Source: a virus
Direction: 5' to 3' (one strand)
Length of the DNA: 23,131 bases
IMG/VR virus record: IMGVR_UViG_3300007734_000487
Span: 1-23,131 of that record
Part shown: positions 13,564 through 21,419 of the stretch, piece after piece
Layout: every line of letters starts with the position of its first letter
Position numbering within the stretch: position 1 is the stretch's first letter
Notes under the pieces: generated by a model
Seen by the model: only the letters and a program-made list of their open reading frames with translations
Told to the model about the DNA's origin: nothing
Databases searched by the model: none
Position numbers and translations under genes: made by a program

Positions 13564-16286
13564 TATACTTTTCCGATTATGTACCAGTTAGTCCCGTTGC
13601 TTTGAACGGTGATAGATTGATATTGTGTTGTTAATGTATAGCTTGTTGCATCCTCAATTAATCCACCTGTTGCAGGAACGATCAAAACGTCACCGATTGC
13701 ACTATCAATTTTCTTAATTGTTATTGTTTTACCAGTTGTTGCATTTGAATCATAAACCCCATAAAGTCCAGCAATAGGTAGATTAATGGTAGTTCTCGAT
13801 GAGGATGTAGTTACAAATACTACTCCATCTGTGGCGTTTAGATTGACGGTCTTATTGGATGAACTTACACTTCTTACCTTAGCAAATGGAAGTCCCACCT
13901 TTGGAAAGTAAGAACCATACAAATAGAACCCATCTTGAATAGAGAATGTAGTCCCACTTGAATTGATAGCAGTAACACCATGTCCAGTTCCATCAATAGT
14001 ACATCCGCTTGAATTTAACAGCGTAACGTTATCAGCAAATACAGAGTTGTAATCACCGTTAATGATTGCGCTCTTAATATTAGAGCCGATATTGTTTCTT
14101 GTTCCGGTAACTATTACATCATCCTTTGTAGTAGTGTTACCCATTGGTAAACTTCCACTCGGTAAGAATGGAGCAGCCTCAGCACCGATTAACGTGCCAT
14201 GACCACCATAAATAGTCTGAATCTTGCTTGTAAACCTATTAGATTCCTTAATCTTAATGAACTCACATTTTGTGGTTTGTTGGTCGATAGGGTTATAGTC
14301 GAAAATCTTATTCAGCCTATATAACTGCTCACCGAAGAAGAATTGGTTTCTAAAATCAAGTTGTTTAATGTCCTTAGGTGTCAAATAGAAATAACCCGTT
14401 ACAATCTTGCTATCCTTATCCGTGATCTCGTCAATGAACTTCTTGTGATACTTATTGAATACGTTGTTATTCGTGTAGCTTGTTGCTGTATAATACAACT
14501 CATAAGGCACAGCAAAACTAAGGTCAAATGTAGGGGATGTTGGATTATCCAAATGCCCTGCATAGCAATAGGTGGTCTCTGTGCTTATTCCGCTTGTTCT
14601 ACCTTCAAAAGTCCATGGCTGTGAAGTGGAAATCTCCCCTGCACAATAAAGTAAACGGATATTAAAAGCCTTTGGTTTAACCGCCCCACTTTCATCCAAG
14701 TTATATATTCTTGGTATTACTCTGTCTTGTGCTGGGTCAGCCACCAATGGCGTTGGACTAAATATTACTTTAACCTCGTTTTTGCCTGTCAGAAATTCGT
14801 TCCCTGTTTGGTAAAGTCTATTTCCGTAGGCTAATTGATATTTGTCTTTATAGTCCTTATTGTACTTATCTGAATCGTCCGTATAGGAATAATAGAAATC
14901 TCTAAAATCCAAATCACCCATCGGAGTTATCTCCAAAGGCTTAGAGTTGTCTAACTTGTAATGCCAATTTACGGTAGTCCCACTTGAATAAAAATCATCC
15001 CTCGTTTCAATATACAGCTTATTAGGAACGTCCTTATCAACCTCAACGTAAAGGTTAAACATCTTAATCAGCGACAACAGAAAATCCTTCTGTTTGATTT
15101 TTAATGGAACGCTGTTATTCATTAATACGTTATCTCCCTCAATCAGTCCGCTATTAACAACCTCATTCCAAAGTCTAAACCCTGAGAAGTTATATTGTGT
15201 AGCAGAGCCGTTAGGGTTATATGGAATAACCTTTGCTGTCAGCACATCACCTGCATTCAAGAATACATTAGCACCTGCACAGGCGGTTAATGTAGTAGCA
15301 GTACTCGGAACGGCTACTGGGCCATAACCACCTACATAGGTAGGCAATCCACTTGCTCTCTCAATTCTCATATTAAAGAATGGAGCATTCCCAACACTAA
15401 AATTGTGGTTAACACTAAAGTTCAAGTTGTAATAACCCGACTTATAGATAGTAATGGTATCGGCAGCAATACTCACCTGAGATGCAGGGTCGTTAATAAC
15501 GGTATCTATATTTACCGTTTGAGTAGTACTAAACGCACCACTCGGATAAGCACCGAGCGAAATAGTCCCACTCGAAGCCTGAGTGCAATCGTATAGCCTT
15601 GCTTGAATCTCTGTATCGTTCAATACCAACTTATTAGAGTTGGAAGGAATGATTAACTTGGTAAATGGATCGCTGTTAAAGAAGTTACTCTCATAGATAT
15701 AACCGGCATCAGCAAAAATCTTATCGATATACTGCCTAACAAAGATAGCAGGGTATAACTGCTCAACGTTAAATCTGTTTAGATCGTTATCAAATCCATA
15801 CTCAATAAGAGGGTATATATACCCATCGGTATAAGGATTACTCCATGTTCCCTTTTGATTATTCTTATCGTAAGTATGGTTAAATTCGCTGAAATCTAAG
15901 TCGGTCAATTCTTTCTCACCGATAGCAGTAAAGATAGAACCTACCTGACCTTTGATACACACATTGTACTCAATCCGTTTTTCGTCATCAATCTCAATGG
16001 AAAGTACTTGAAGATAACCACTCATCTGCGGTAGGTCATCAATATAGATGGTGCATGGTGCTTTTACATTCGGGTTAAATGTACCATCCCCAATATTCAC
16101 ATCGAAGATATGACCGAATCGAATGTTGTTCCCTTTCGTTCCAGGTATCTTAATCGTCTTGGAATAACTTGCATCCCTTTTCTCAGGTGTTCTAATATCA
16201 GAAATAGCATAATTGAGTGGCGTTGATACGTCATCGTACATATCAATATCACCACTCGATAAAAGTTCAATCCGTGTCCTTCCCAT
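13563..16286 (-). CDS. large tail tip / baseplate protein with fibre-like C-terminus
   Basis: A 907-residue structural protein and the largest here. The N-terminal part (RIELLSSGDIDMYDDVSTPLNYAISDIRTPEKRDASYSKTIKIPGTKGN, shown as separate blocks around residues 5-52) resembles tail-tip proteins of Bacteroidota phages. Residues about 150-420 are mixed beta domains; residues about 430-680 include SLIKMFNLYVEVDKD and FGEQLYRLNKIFDYNP, a hub-like region. After residue 700 the chain becomes repetitive and beta-helical (NNIGSNIKSAIINGDYNSVF, LLNSSGCTIDGTGHGV). The last 80 residues (TINLPIAGLYGVYDS, ITIKKIDS, YQSITVQSNGTNWYII) match a common fibre C-terminal beta domain. It probably combines tail hub and receptor contact. 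TAATG overlaps couple it on both sides. Confidence 0.72.
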   Translation of the reverse strand: MGRTRIELLSSGDIDMYDDVSTPLNYAISDIRTPEKRDASYSKTIKIPGTKGNNIRFGHIFDVNIGDGTFNPNVKAPCTIYIDDLPQMSGYLQVLSIEIDDEKRIEYNVCIKGQVGSIFTAIGEKELTDLDFSEFNHTYDKNNQKGTWSNPYTDGYIYPLIEYGFDNDLNRFNVEQLYPAIFVRQYIDKIFADAGYIYESNFFNSDPFTKLIIPSNSNKLVLNDTEIQARLYDCTQASSGTISLGAYPSGAFSTTQTVNIDTVINDPASQVSIAADTITIYKSGYYNLNFSVNHNFSVGNAPFFNMRIERASGLPTYVGGYGPVAVPSTATTLTACAGANVFLNAGDVLTAKVIPYNPNGSATQYNFSGFRLWNEVVNSGLIEGDNVLMNNSVPLKIKQKDFLLSLIKMFNLYVEVDKDVPNKLYIETRDDFYSSGTTVNWHYKLDNSKPLEITPMGDLDFRDFYYSYTDDSDKYNKDYKDKYQLAYGNRLYQTGNEFLTGKNEVKVIFSPTPLVADPAQDRVIPRIYNLDESGAVKPKAFNIRLLYCAGEISTSQPWTFEGRTSGISTETTYCYAGHLDNPTSPTFDLSFAVPYELYYTATSYTNNNVFNKYHKKFIDEITDKDSKIVTGYFYLTPKDIKQLDFRNQFFFGEQLYRLNKIFDYNPIDQQTTKCEFIKIKESNRFTSKIQTIYGGHGTLIGAEAAPFLPSGSLPMGNTTTKDDVIVTGTRNNIGSNIKSAIINGDYNSVFADNVTLLNSSGCTIDGTGHGVTAINSSGTTFSIQDGFYLYGSYFPKVGLPFAKVRSVSSSNKTVNLNATDGVVFVTTSSSRTTINLPIAGLYGVYDSNATTGKTITIKKIDSAIGDVLIVPATGGLIEDATSYTLTTQYQSITVQSNGTNWYIIGKV

Positions 16287-17503
16287 TAGAATCTCTGTCT
16301 GTTTCTGTTATATGAATAAGTGAACTCGATAGTTAGGTTAAATAACTTATCATTCACATATTTCTTTCTTTCGTGTTTGGCCGTAGTGATATTGATAGGG
16401 ATCAAATTACCGTCTTTCTCAACGTACACATCAGGGGAAGTAACTAATTCCTCTAACCAAGTAATCTGCGCCTCACTCAGCCAATCGCTTTGGCAAATAA
16501 CGTTATCCTGTACCCTTGTGTCATATTGTGTAACTGCTCGCTGACTTACCTTATACCCATAGTCATAAAGTGCGTTATATGCCCCTAAATTCTGCTTATA
16601 TGTTTCTCTCTTAACATCAGAAGTGAATCGGTTAATCTTTGAGAAAGTAAACGCATCGTAGCCTCCTAACTTATTCAGAAAGTGAATCCGATATTTTGTA
16701 TACTTCGTGCAAGGTGAGTTAATCGTATATCTGAACTGCTCAGTTACCGCCACATTAGAAGCGTTGAACATCTGAATGGTATATGCGTAGTCTGTGCTGT
16801 TGATAATCGGCTGCGCTCCCAATGTGATGTTAGCAGGTGAAATCTGATTAATCAAAGCAGGAGAAGAACAGAATCTAAAGAACCGACCACTTGACTTATA
16901 AGGGTTGTTCACCTTAGCCGTGTTGATTGTAGTATTTGAACTATCCTTAGTCACTATATACGCATAATCAATAGTCCCCGACGTGATAGAGTTACAATAC
17001 AGATAAGCGTTATCCGTAAATTCAATATCCCCACTCGATGGCATATTGGTTAGGAATCGGCAGGATGAGGTACCAGCGTTAATAGTGCCACTTGAATAGG
17101 AAACAAAATCCTCATAATCGTATACACCATTCCAAACGTACTTCGTTCCGGTTAACACCTGATTAGGGTAAACCGTTGATCCCGTAGATGAACTGCCATA
17201 ACTTTCTCCGAATTTCAGCACATAACTCGCATAGCTGTTTGAGTTAACCCCAAATCCATAAGTAGTCAGATCAATATCCTTAGAGATATAGTTCTCTATA
17301 ATACGGGCAGGATTGAATAAAGCCGTACCATACGTTGGATGAGGAGGGATAATCAATCTATCTACATAAGATGAAGACCCGTTAACATACACATCACAAA
17401 CGTATCTAAAGTTGGCCGTATTAGCCAAAGTGGAAGTAACGAGGTGATTCAACTCGTTATACCCTGGCATAATAGGGGCGCATTCCTGCTTTAATGTAAT
17501 CAT
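16286..17503 (-). CDS. tail protein, possibly distal tail
   Basis: A 405-residue beta-rich protein. The N-terminus (CAPIMPGYNELNHLVTSTL, then a YVCDVYVNG strand and DRLIIPPHPTYGTALFNPARI) and the C-terminus (TWLEELVTSPDVYVE, then LIPINITTAKHERKKYVND) have the style of a distal tail or tip adaptor protein that bridges tube and hub. The middle is a Ser/Thr/Asn/Gly-rich beta region with repeated SSGTI/SSGDI turns, probably exposed. It overlaps the upstream gene by four bases (ATGA) and shares a base with the downstream start. The precise role is inferred from order only. Confidence 0.65.
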   Translation of the reverse strand: MITLKQECAPIMPGYNELNHLVTSTLANTANFRYVCDVYVNGSSSYVDRLIIPPHPTYGTALFNPARIIENYISKDIDLTTYGFGVNSNSYASYVLKFGESYGSSSTGSTVYPNQVLTGTKYVWNGVYDYEDFVSYSSGTINAGTSSCRFLTNMPSSGDIEFTDNAYLYCNSITSGTIDYAYIVTKDSSNTTINTAKVNNPYKSSGRFFRFCSSPALINQISPANITLGAQPIINSTDYAYTIQMFNASNVAVTEQFRYTINSPCTKYTKYRIHFLNKLGGYDAFTFSKINRFTSDVKRETYKQNLGAYNALYDYGYKVSQRAVTQYDTRVQDNVICQSDWLSEAQITWLEELVTSPDVYVEKDGNLIPINITTAKHERKKYVNDKLFNLTIEFTYSYNRNRQRF

Positions 17504-18000
17504 TGCTCTATTGCTTGTATAATTGCTACTTTAATATCTCGCCCTACTGATTCTCTCAAATCTTTCTCTAATTGGCTTACTATGTTTCCTTCTACCACCT
17601 CAGCTAAAAAGTGAGTAGGTTTAATGCCCTTCTTTTTAATGGCTCTTCCAAGTACAAACGCCAACCCCTTTCTTTTGCTCTCTAAACTCTGTTTGCTTTT
17701 CTTTACCTTTTTATCCCTTACCTTAATTCCACGATCTCGGATGAAGTTTAACATAGCATCCAATGGAGGTGCTTTTGCCCCTTTTCTTCGCCCCTCTTCA
17801 ACGTACTTCCAATACTCCAACATTGACACTTCTAACACAATAGCCTGTCCGTAAATCTTTGTTTCAGCCTTTACACTCTGCCATAACTGACCCCGTGCCA
17901 CCCTATCATGTTTCTCTAATGAGGCGTGAATAGCGTTAATTAACTTCTCCTCGTAATCCATCAGCAACTGCCGAGGACTTTTAATATCTGCTTCGGGCAT
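17500..18000 (-). CDS. HK97 gp10-like tail completion protein
   Basis: A 166-residue basic protein. The blocks YWKYVEEGRRKGAKAPPLDAML, IRDRGI, KGLAFVLGRAIKKKGIKPTHFL and a helical end are typical of gp10-type phage proteins (tail terminator or completion class). In HK97-like phages such proteins lie at the head-tail join and finish tail assembly. Here the gene directly follows the frameshifted chaperone pair and overlaps its end by 20 bases, so it belongs to the tail operon that starts at 18771. Confidence 0.78.
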   Translation of the reverse strand: MPEADIKSPRQLLMDYEEKLINAIHASLEKHDRVARGQLWQSVKAETKIYGQAIVLEVSMLEYWKYVEEGRRKGAKAPPLDAMLNFIRDRGIKVRDKKVKKSKQSLESKRKGLAFVLGRAIKKKGIKPTHFLAEVVEGNIVSQLEKDLRESVGRDIKVAIIQAIEQ

Positions 18001-18771
18001 TTCTTAGCTGTTGCTGCGTTTGTTCTTCAATATAACCCTGTTTATCTTTGTAGTAAGCCAATGTATTTAGAAAAGCTACTACGTTCATATCTAAAAAGAA
18101 ATCCCACTTAGTACGGTCGTTATTACTTAGATTATCCAATGTGTAATACCATCCCCAATACTCTACGAAACTCGGTTTACTTCCTTTCTCAATTCCCTCG
18201 CCATCTTCGCTAACTGCCGTTTCAAATAGTCTTCCGTAGCCTTTGATAAGTTCTTCCAACTGGTTAAAAAAAAACCACTATATGTGAAGGCTACATCCAT
18301 AGTGCAATGCTCTAACAAATAAGCTTCTATATCCTTTTGGCTTTGTACCGTCCTTGCCTTTCTCTTCCCAAACCAATTAACCTCATGAAAGAAGATAGCC
18401 AATACCCTGTGGATATTTGTATTAGCCATTTCCTTAGTCTTAACCAACTCCGATAAACTGATAAATGAAGACGCTGCCGAATCTCTCAGGATCAAATCAA
18501 CGTTAAATCGTTTCTTCCCTACTCTAACAGATGGACGCGGTACCGATTCCTTCACCTTACCTGCAACGAATGAAATACGCTTAATGTAGGTCTTTAAATC
18601 ACCCACACTCACCTTCTCGTTAATATCCTTGATTGATACGTTAGAAAGCGCAGAAAGCATGGCAATAACCTTTTGGGTATCATCCTCCCAATCCATATCC
18701 ATCGCCTCACAAAGGTTGTAGTATTGTTTGATGGTTACTTCATCCCATCCGCTTGGTACGTTTAACTTCAT
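17981..18771 (-). CDS. tail assembly chaperone, -1 frameshift fusion product (G-T type)
   Basis: Predicted 263-residue fusion: codons 1-169 of the frame starting at 18771, then a -1 shift at TTTTTTA (18271-18265) into a frame that continues for 94 codons (NQLEELIKGYGRLFE, ... VEYWGWYYTLDNL, ... LNTLAYYKDKQGYIEE) to 17981. The downstream frame has no ATG near its start; the only nearby alternative is a TTG at 18259. Its Trp/Tyr-rich WGWYYTLDNL block followed by FLNTLAYYKDK is like the T part of tail chaperones of this phage group. In lambda and many siphoviruses, short and long chaperones made by such a shift coat the tape measure during assembly. The tape measure lies in the same operon. Confidence 0.78.
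18163..18771 (-). CDS. tail assembly chaperone, short (zero-frame) product
   Basis: A 202-residue helical protein: MKLNVPSGWDEVTIKQYYNL, then IAMLSALSNVSIKDINEKVSV, typical of tail chaperones in Bacteroidota phages. It is the zero-frame product when ribosomes do not slip at TTTTTTA; the part after codon 169 (TSWKNLSKATEDYLKRQLAK) overlaps the T frame by about 100 bases. ATG 18771 lies 4 bases after the TATATTATA box of site B. It is the first gene of the tail operon. Confidence 0.83.
   Translation of the reverse strand: MKLNVPSGWDEVTIKQYYNLCEAMDMDWEDDTQKVIAMLSALSNVSIKDINEKVSVGDLKTYIKRISFVAGKVKESVPRPSVRVGKKRFNVDLILRDSAASSFISLSELVKTKEMANTNIHRVLAIFFHEVNWFGKRKARTVQSQKDIEAYLLEHCTMDVAFTYSGFFLTSWKNLSKATEDYLKRQLAKMARELRKEVNRVS
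18265..18271 (-). promoter_or_regulatory. -1 ribosomal frameshift site, T TTT TTA
   Basis: On the minus strand a run of nine Ts (18274-18266) followed by A gives the classic heptamer T TTT TTA in the right frame for a -1 shift between the two chaperone frames. I see no strong downstream stem-loop. The nine-base homopolymer could also permit RNA polymerase slippage. Confidence 0.8.
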
Positions 18772-18775
18772 ACCC

Positions 18776-18802
18776 TATAATATAAAAAACAGGGTATTGT
18801 AC
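18776..18802 (-). promoter_or_regulatory. phage promoter candidate, GTACA-N13-TATATTATA (site B)
   Basis: It lies between large terminase and tail chaperone. GTACA, 13 bases, TATATTATA, 4 bases (GGGT), then ATG 18771. Only at this site a 7-bp inverted repeat, ATACCCT ... AGGGTAT (about 18798 to 18770), brackets the TATATTATA box and reaches into the start codon; it could be an operator or an RNA hairpin that hides the start. Confidence 0.75.
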
Positions 18803-18805
18803 ACG

Positions 18806-20005
18806 CTAAATAACGTGGTATTTTCCGTTATTGTTATTTTGTAGCTTATTGAGTGCTACATATCGGAGGGCATCTATTGCGTGGTTATTATAATCAACCG
18901 GAGTGTTAATCGGATTCCCCTGTTTATCGGTTGCCCATTTGTATGACTTTAACTCCTTTAATAGGTTGGTTGATTTAGCCGTTATGTTGAGTTTATAACG
19001 CTTTAAAATGTCAATTGAGTTCTTGATACTATCAGCACCCTTTAACGCTCCATTCACGTTAAAACCGTGGTTGTATATCTCGGTGATACTCTTAGGCTCT
19101 GAACTATCAGCAACGATATACTCGTGCCGTTTAATATCCAACTCCCTTAATCGTTCAGCTATTTGATCATTGGTCATTCCCCTCTTATACTCCAACTCAT
19201 TCACATATAACTCCCCATTCTGCATTCTTACTTCCAAAATCGCAGTCGGGTCATTAGTGAATCCAAAGTCCATTCCATAACCAACAAAAGTAGAATCATC
19301 AGGGAGTACATCAACAATAGAATAATCAGTGAAAATAAGACCAAATATCTTACCATACTGCCCAAGACCGTAAATCTTCCAAAACTCAGGGTCAGTCTTT
19401 TCCAGGTATTCAATCTCCGACACCAGCGATTGCGGTAGGAACGTGTTGTCCTTGTAAGTCGATACGATAACTTCAACATCCTTTTTCTCTATTGCTCGTT
19501 TCTGTTCTAATTCTGTGTTAATCCAAATGTTCTCATCGTCAGGGTTGAAGTCTATAAACACCTTATCCTCGGTACGCATAAGAAGCTGAAAGAACTCTTT
19601 TTTGTAGTCTAACTCGTTCGCCTCGTTGCAGTATAGGATATTCCGTTTAGCACCCCTCAACTTCTGCTCATCATCTGCACCGATAAACTCAACCATACGA
19701 TCCCCATACTTGTAGGTCTTTTTGGTCTTATTCTGTTGGATGGTATTCTCGAACCCGTGTTTCTTGATCTCTTCCTCAAAGTCGCGGATAACGGTAGCAT
19801 CTAAGGTAGTAGAGTATTTACGAACAGTAGACCACACACCTTTCTCTACTCGCTTATTCCTTTCAAGTTGCCCAGTCATTAGCCACAACAGGCATACTTG
19901 GACAATAGATACGGTCTTACTGCTACGAGTGCCACCACGGTTTACTACGATTTTCTTATCAGAACCGTAATTTCGACTAAATACCGGAGTGACCTCCAAC
20001 TGCAT
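18806..20005 (-). CDS. terL: terminase large subunit (Terminase_3 type)
   Basis: A 399-residue packaging ATPase and nuclease. The Walker A-like motif is GGTRSSKT (24-31), and the ATPase region continues through GAKRNILYCNEANEL (Walker B-like, catalytic Glu). The C-terminal RNase H-like nuclease shows YGMDFGFTNDPTAI (first Asp), VADSSEPKSI (second Asp) and NNHAIDALRY (third Asp). These fit Terminase_3 plus Terminase_3C. It pumps DNA into the prohead through the portal and cuts the concatemer. The frame stays open to 20098, but those extra codons only translate the repeat array; ATG 20005 (MQLEVTPVFSRNYGSDKKIVV) is the better start and abuts the first repeat. Confidence 0.92.
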   Translation of the reverse strand: MQLEVTPVFSRNYGSDKKIVVNRGGTRSSKTVSIVQVCLLWLMTGQLERNKRVEKGVWSTVRKYSTTLDATVIRDFEEEIKKHGFENTIQQNKTKKTYKYGDRMVEFIGADDEQKLRGAKRNILYCNEANELDYKKEFFQLLMRTEDKVFIDFNPDDENIWINTELEQKRAIEKKDVEVIVSTYKDNTFLPQSLVSEIEYLEKTDPEFWKIYGLGQYGKIFGLIFTDYSIVDVLPDDSTFVGYGMDFGFTNDPTAILEVRMQNGELYVNELEYKRGMTNDQIAERLRELDIKRHEYIVADSSEPKSITEIYNHGFNVNGALKGADSIKNSIDILKRYKLNITAKSTNLLKELKSYKWATDKQGNPINTPVDYNNHAIDALRYVALNKLQNNNNGKYHVI

Positions 20006-20567
20006 AACTTTTCTTATTTTAGAAATAACAAGTGTTATCGTGGCGGCCAAAATAACTTTTCTTATTTTAAAATTAAGAAGTGTTAGGTCTTGAGCCAAAA
20101 TAACTTTTCTTATTTTGAAATTAACAAGTTTTATTTTAAGAAGGCAAGTTTTTGAAAATAACTTTTCTTATTTTGAAATTAGTAAAAGTTATTTCAGAAA
20201 TCAATCTTTTTGAAATTAGTTTTTGTTATTTTGAATTTAACAAAAGTTATTTCAAAATCATAAGTTTTTAAAATTAGTTTTTCTTATTTTCAAATTAACA
20301 AGTTTTATTTCAAAACCCAAAATAACTTTTGTTATTTTCAAATTAGTAAGTTTTATTTTCAAAACCCAAGTTTTTGAAATTAGTTTTTGTTATTTTTAAA
20401 ATAAGAAGTTTTATTTCCCAAATCAATGTTTTTCAAAATAACTTTTGTTATTTTTGAAATAAGAAGTGTTAGCTTGACGCTGAAAATAACTTTTGTTATT
20501 TTTAAATTAAGAAAAGTTACCTAACCACCTAAAATAACTTTTGTTATTCTGAAATTAGCAAAAGTTA
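20005..20567. repeat. array of eleven 33-bp imperfect palindromes at 48/58-bp spacing
   Basis: Eleven units start at 20005, 20053, 20101, 20159, 20217, 20275, 20323, 20381, 20439, 20487 and 20535; each is exactly 33 bp. The best pair is left arm TAACTTTT with right arm AAAAGTTA (as at 20487 and 20535). Left-arm variants read TAGTTTTT; right-arm variants read AAGTGTTA or AAGTTTTA. Inner parts are TTATTTT and AAATTA. Spacers are 15 bp (five) or 25 bp (five), in the order 15,15,25,25,25,15,25,25,15,15. The 25-bp spacers often hold their own inverted repeat (TTTCAAAA with TTTTTGAAA). The left halves are also near-palindromes (AAATAAC, TTTT, GTTATTT). It fills the gap between small and large terminase genes. 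Coding is excluded because 58 is not a multiple of three. Candidate roles are a packaging (pac) site, replication iterons, or an RNA hairpin leader for terL. 20568-20595 is A-rich with nothing visible. Confidence 0.95.
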
Positions 20568-20595
20568 GCCAAAAAACACAAAAAACCGAATTTAG

Positions 20596-21000
20596 TTACG
20601 CTTCACGCTGCTTTTCGATGATTTCAACCCTTGTAACCGTCTGATTCTGATTCTCGGTGATCTCATCCTTCCAATCCTCTTTTCCGAGGTTTCTGAGGGC
20701 GAATTGCGCCCCTGCCCAGGTAAATGAGTAGAGGTTCTTTTCGTAGCACATCTTGATGAACTGCTTACCCTTATTGACCACGTTTAAAAACTCGGGGCTT
20801 CTTTCAGCATAATCCATAAGGCTTTTTCGTGTTGAAAACCCCAAATAAAGCGTTAAACCCTCTATTGTAGGCTGATATTTACCCGAATTATTCTTGGTAG
20901 TTTCAAAATAATCGACCATAACCCTTTCCATTTCGGATGGGTCAGTATATTTGGCTGGTCTTCCAAATAGTGCCTTAAAGTCTATATCTCCCTTTGCCAT
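20596..21000 (-). CDS. terS: terminase small subunit
   Basis: A 134-residue protein. GRPAKYTDPSEMERVMVDYFE starts a typical phage small terminase, then PTIEGLTLYLGFSTRKSLMDY is a helix-turn-helix-like DNA-binding part, RSPEFLNVVNKGKQFIKMCYE a long helix, and FALRNLGKEDWKDE the conserved late block; the tail is polar. Small terminases form rings that recognise the packaging site and load the large subunit. The repeat array immediately downstream is an attractive target. Its start shares a base with the upstream stop (TAATG). Confidence 0.88.
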   Translation of the reverse strand: MAKGDIDFKALFGRPAKYTDPSEMERVMVDYFETTKNNSGKYQPTIEGLTLYLGFSTRKSLMDYAERSPEFLNVVNKGKQFIKMCYEKNLYSFTWAGAQFALRNLGKEDWKDEITENQNQTVTRVEIIEKQREA

Positions 21001-21419
21001 TATCTAAATAATTTACCGATACTCCCCAACTCTTTAATCACATCGGGGTTGTTATCGTAGTGAGTTGTGATTCCTAATTCTTTAATTTTTTCAATCTTAG
21101 CCTTGTTACTTCCGGTAGCAAATACCCTTGATTCTGGGATTCTTAGTTTGGATGCCGTGTTTAACACTCCTTCTTTCCGTGATCGTGCAGAGATGATATA
21201 AACCGTTCCTTGTTGTTTCTCAGCGAGGTTCTTACCCGTATTAGTACTTAATACCCCATCATAGTCGAAAGATGTCTTAGAGGCGTCGTATTCATCCCAA
21301 AATGAATTACACACAGCATAGCGTTCAAACTTGTCAGGGTGCTTATCATTCATCTCAGGGTCAGCCATACATCGACTAAGATAATGGCTTTTAGATTCTT
21401 CCTTAGTTGGATAGGGCAT
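21000..21419 (-). CDS. fusion of a short phage domain and a HAD-like domain
   Basis: A 139-residue protein in two parts. Residues 1-45 (YPTKEESKSHYLSRCMADPEM, RYAVCNSFWDEY) match a short Cys/Trp motif recurring in phage proteins near head genes (ESKxxFxSRCM, then RxAVCxSxW). Residues 48-139 look like a small HAD-superfamily phosphatase: motif I FDYDGVL (D52, D54), motif II IISARS, a Lys in SNKAKI (K106), and THYDNNPD (D122) as motif IV. No cap domain is present. A phosphatase acting on a nucleotide, sugar or nucleic acid end is possible; the substrate is unknown. It is coupled to small terminase downstream by TAATG. Confidence 0.7.
   Translation of the reverse strand: MPYPTKEESKSHYLSRCMADPEMNDKHPDKFERYAVCNSFWDEYDASKTSFDYDGVLSTNTGKNLAEKQQGTVYIISARSRKEGVLNTASKLRIPESRVFATGSNKAKIEKIKELGITTHYDNNPDVIKELGSIGKLFR

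Noticed and set aside
20006-20098. N-terminal extension of the large terminase
   Set aside because: The extra 31 codons translate repeat units 1 and 2; the family-like start is the ATG at 20005.
20005-20567. CRISPR array
   Set aside because: Repeats are imperfect and vary in both arms, spacers are only 15 or 25 bp and partly similar to each other, and no cas genes are near.
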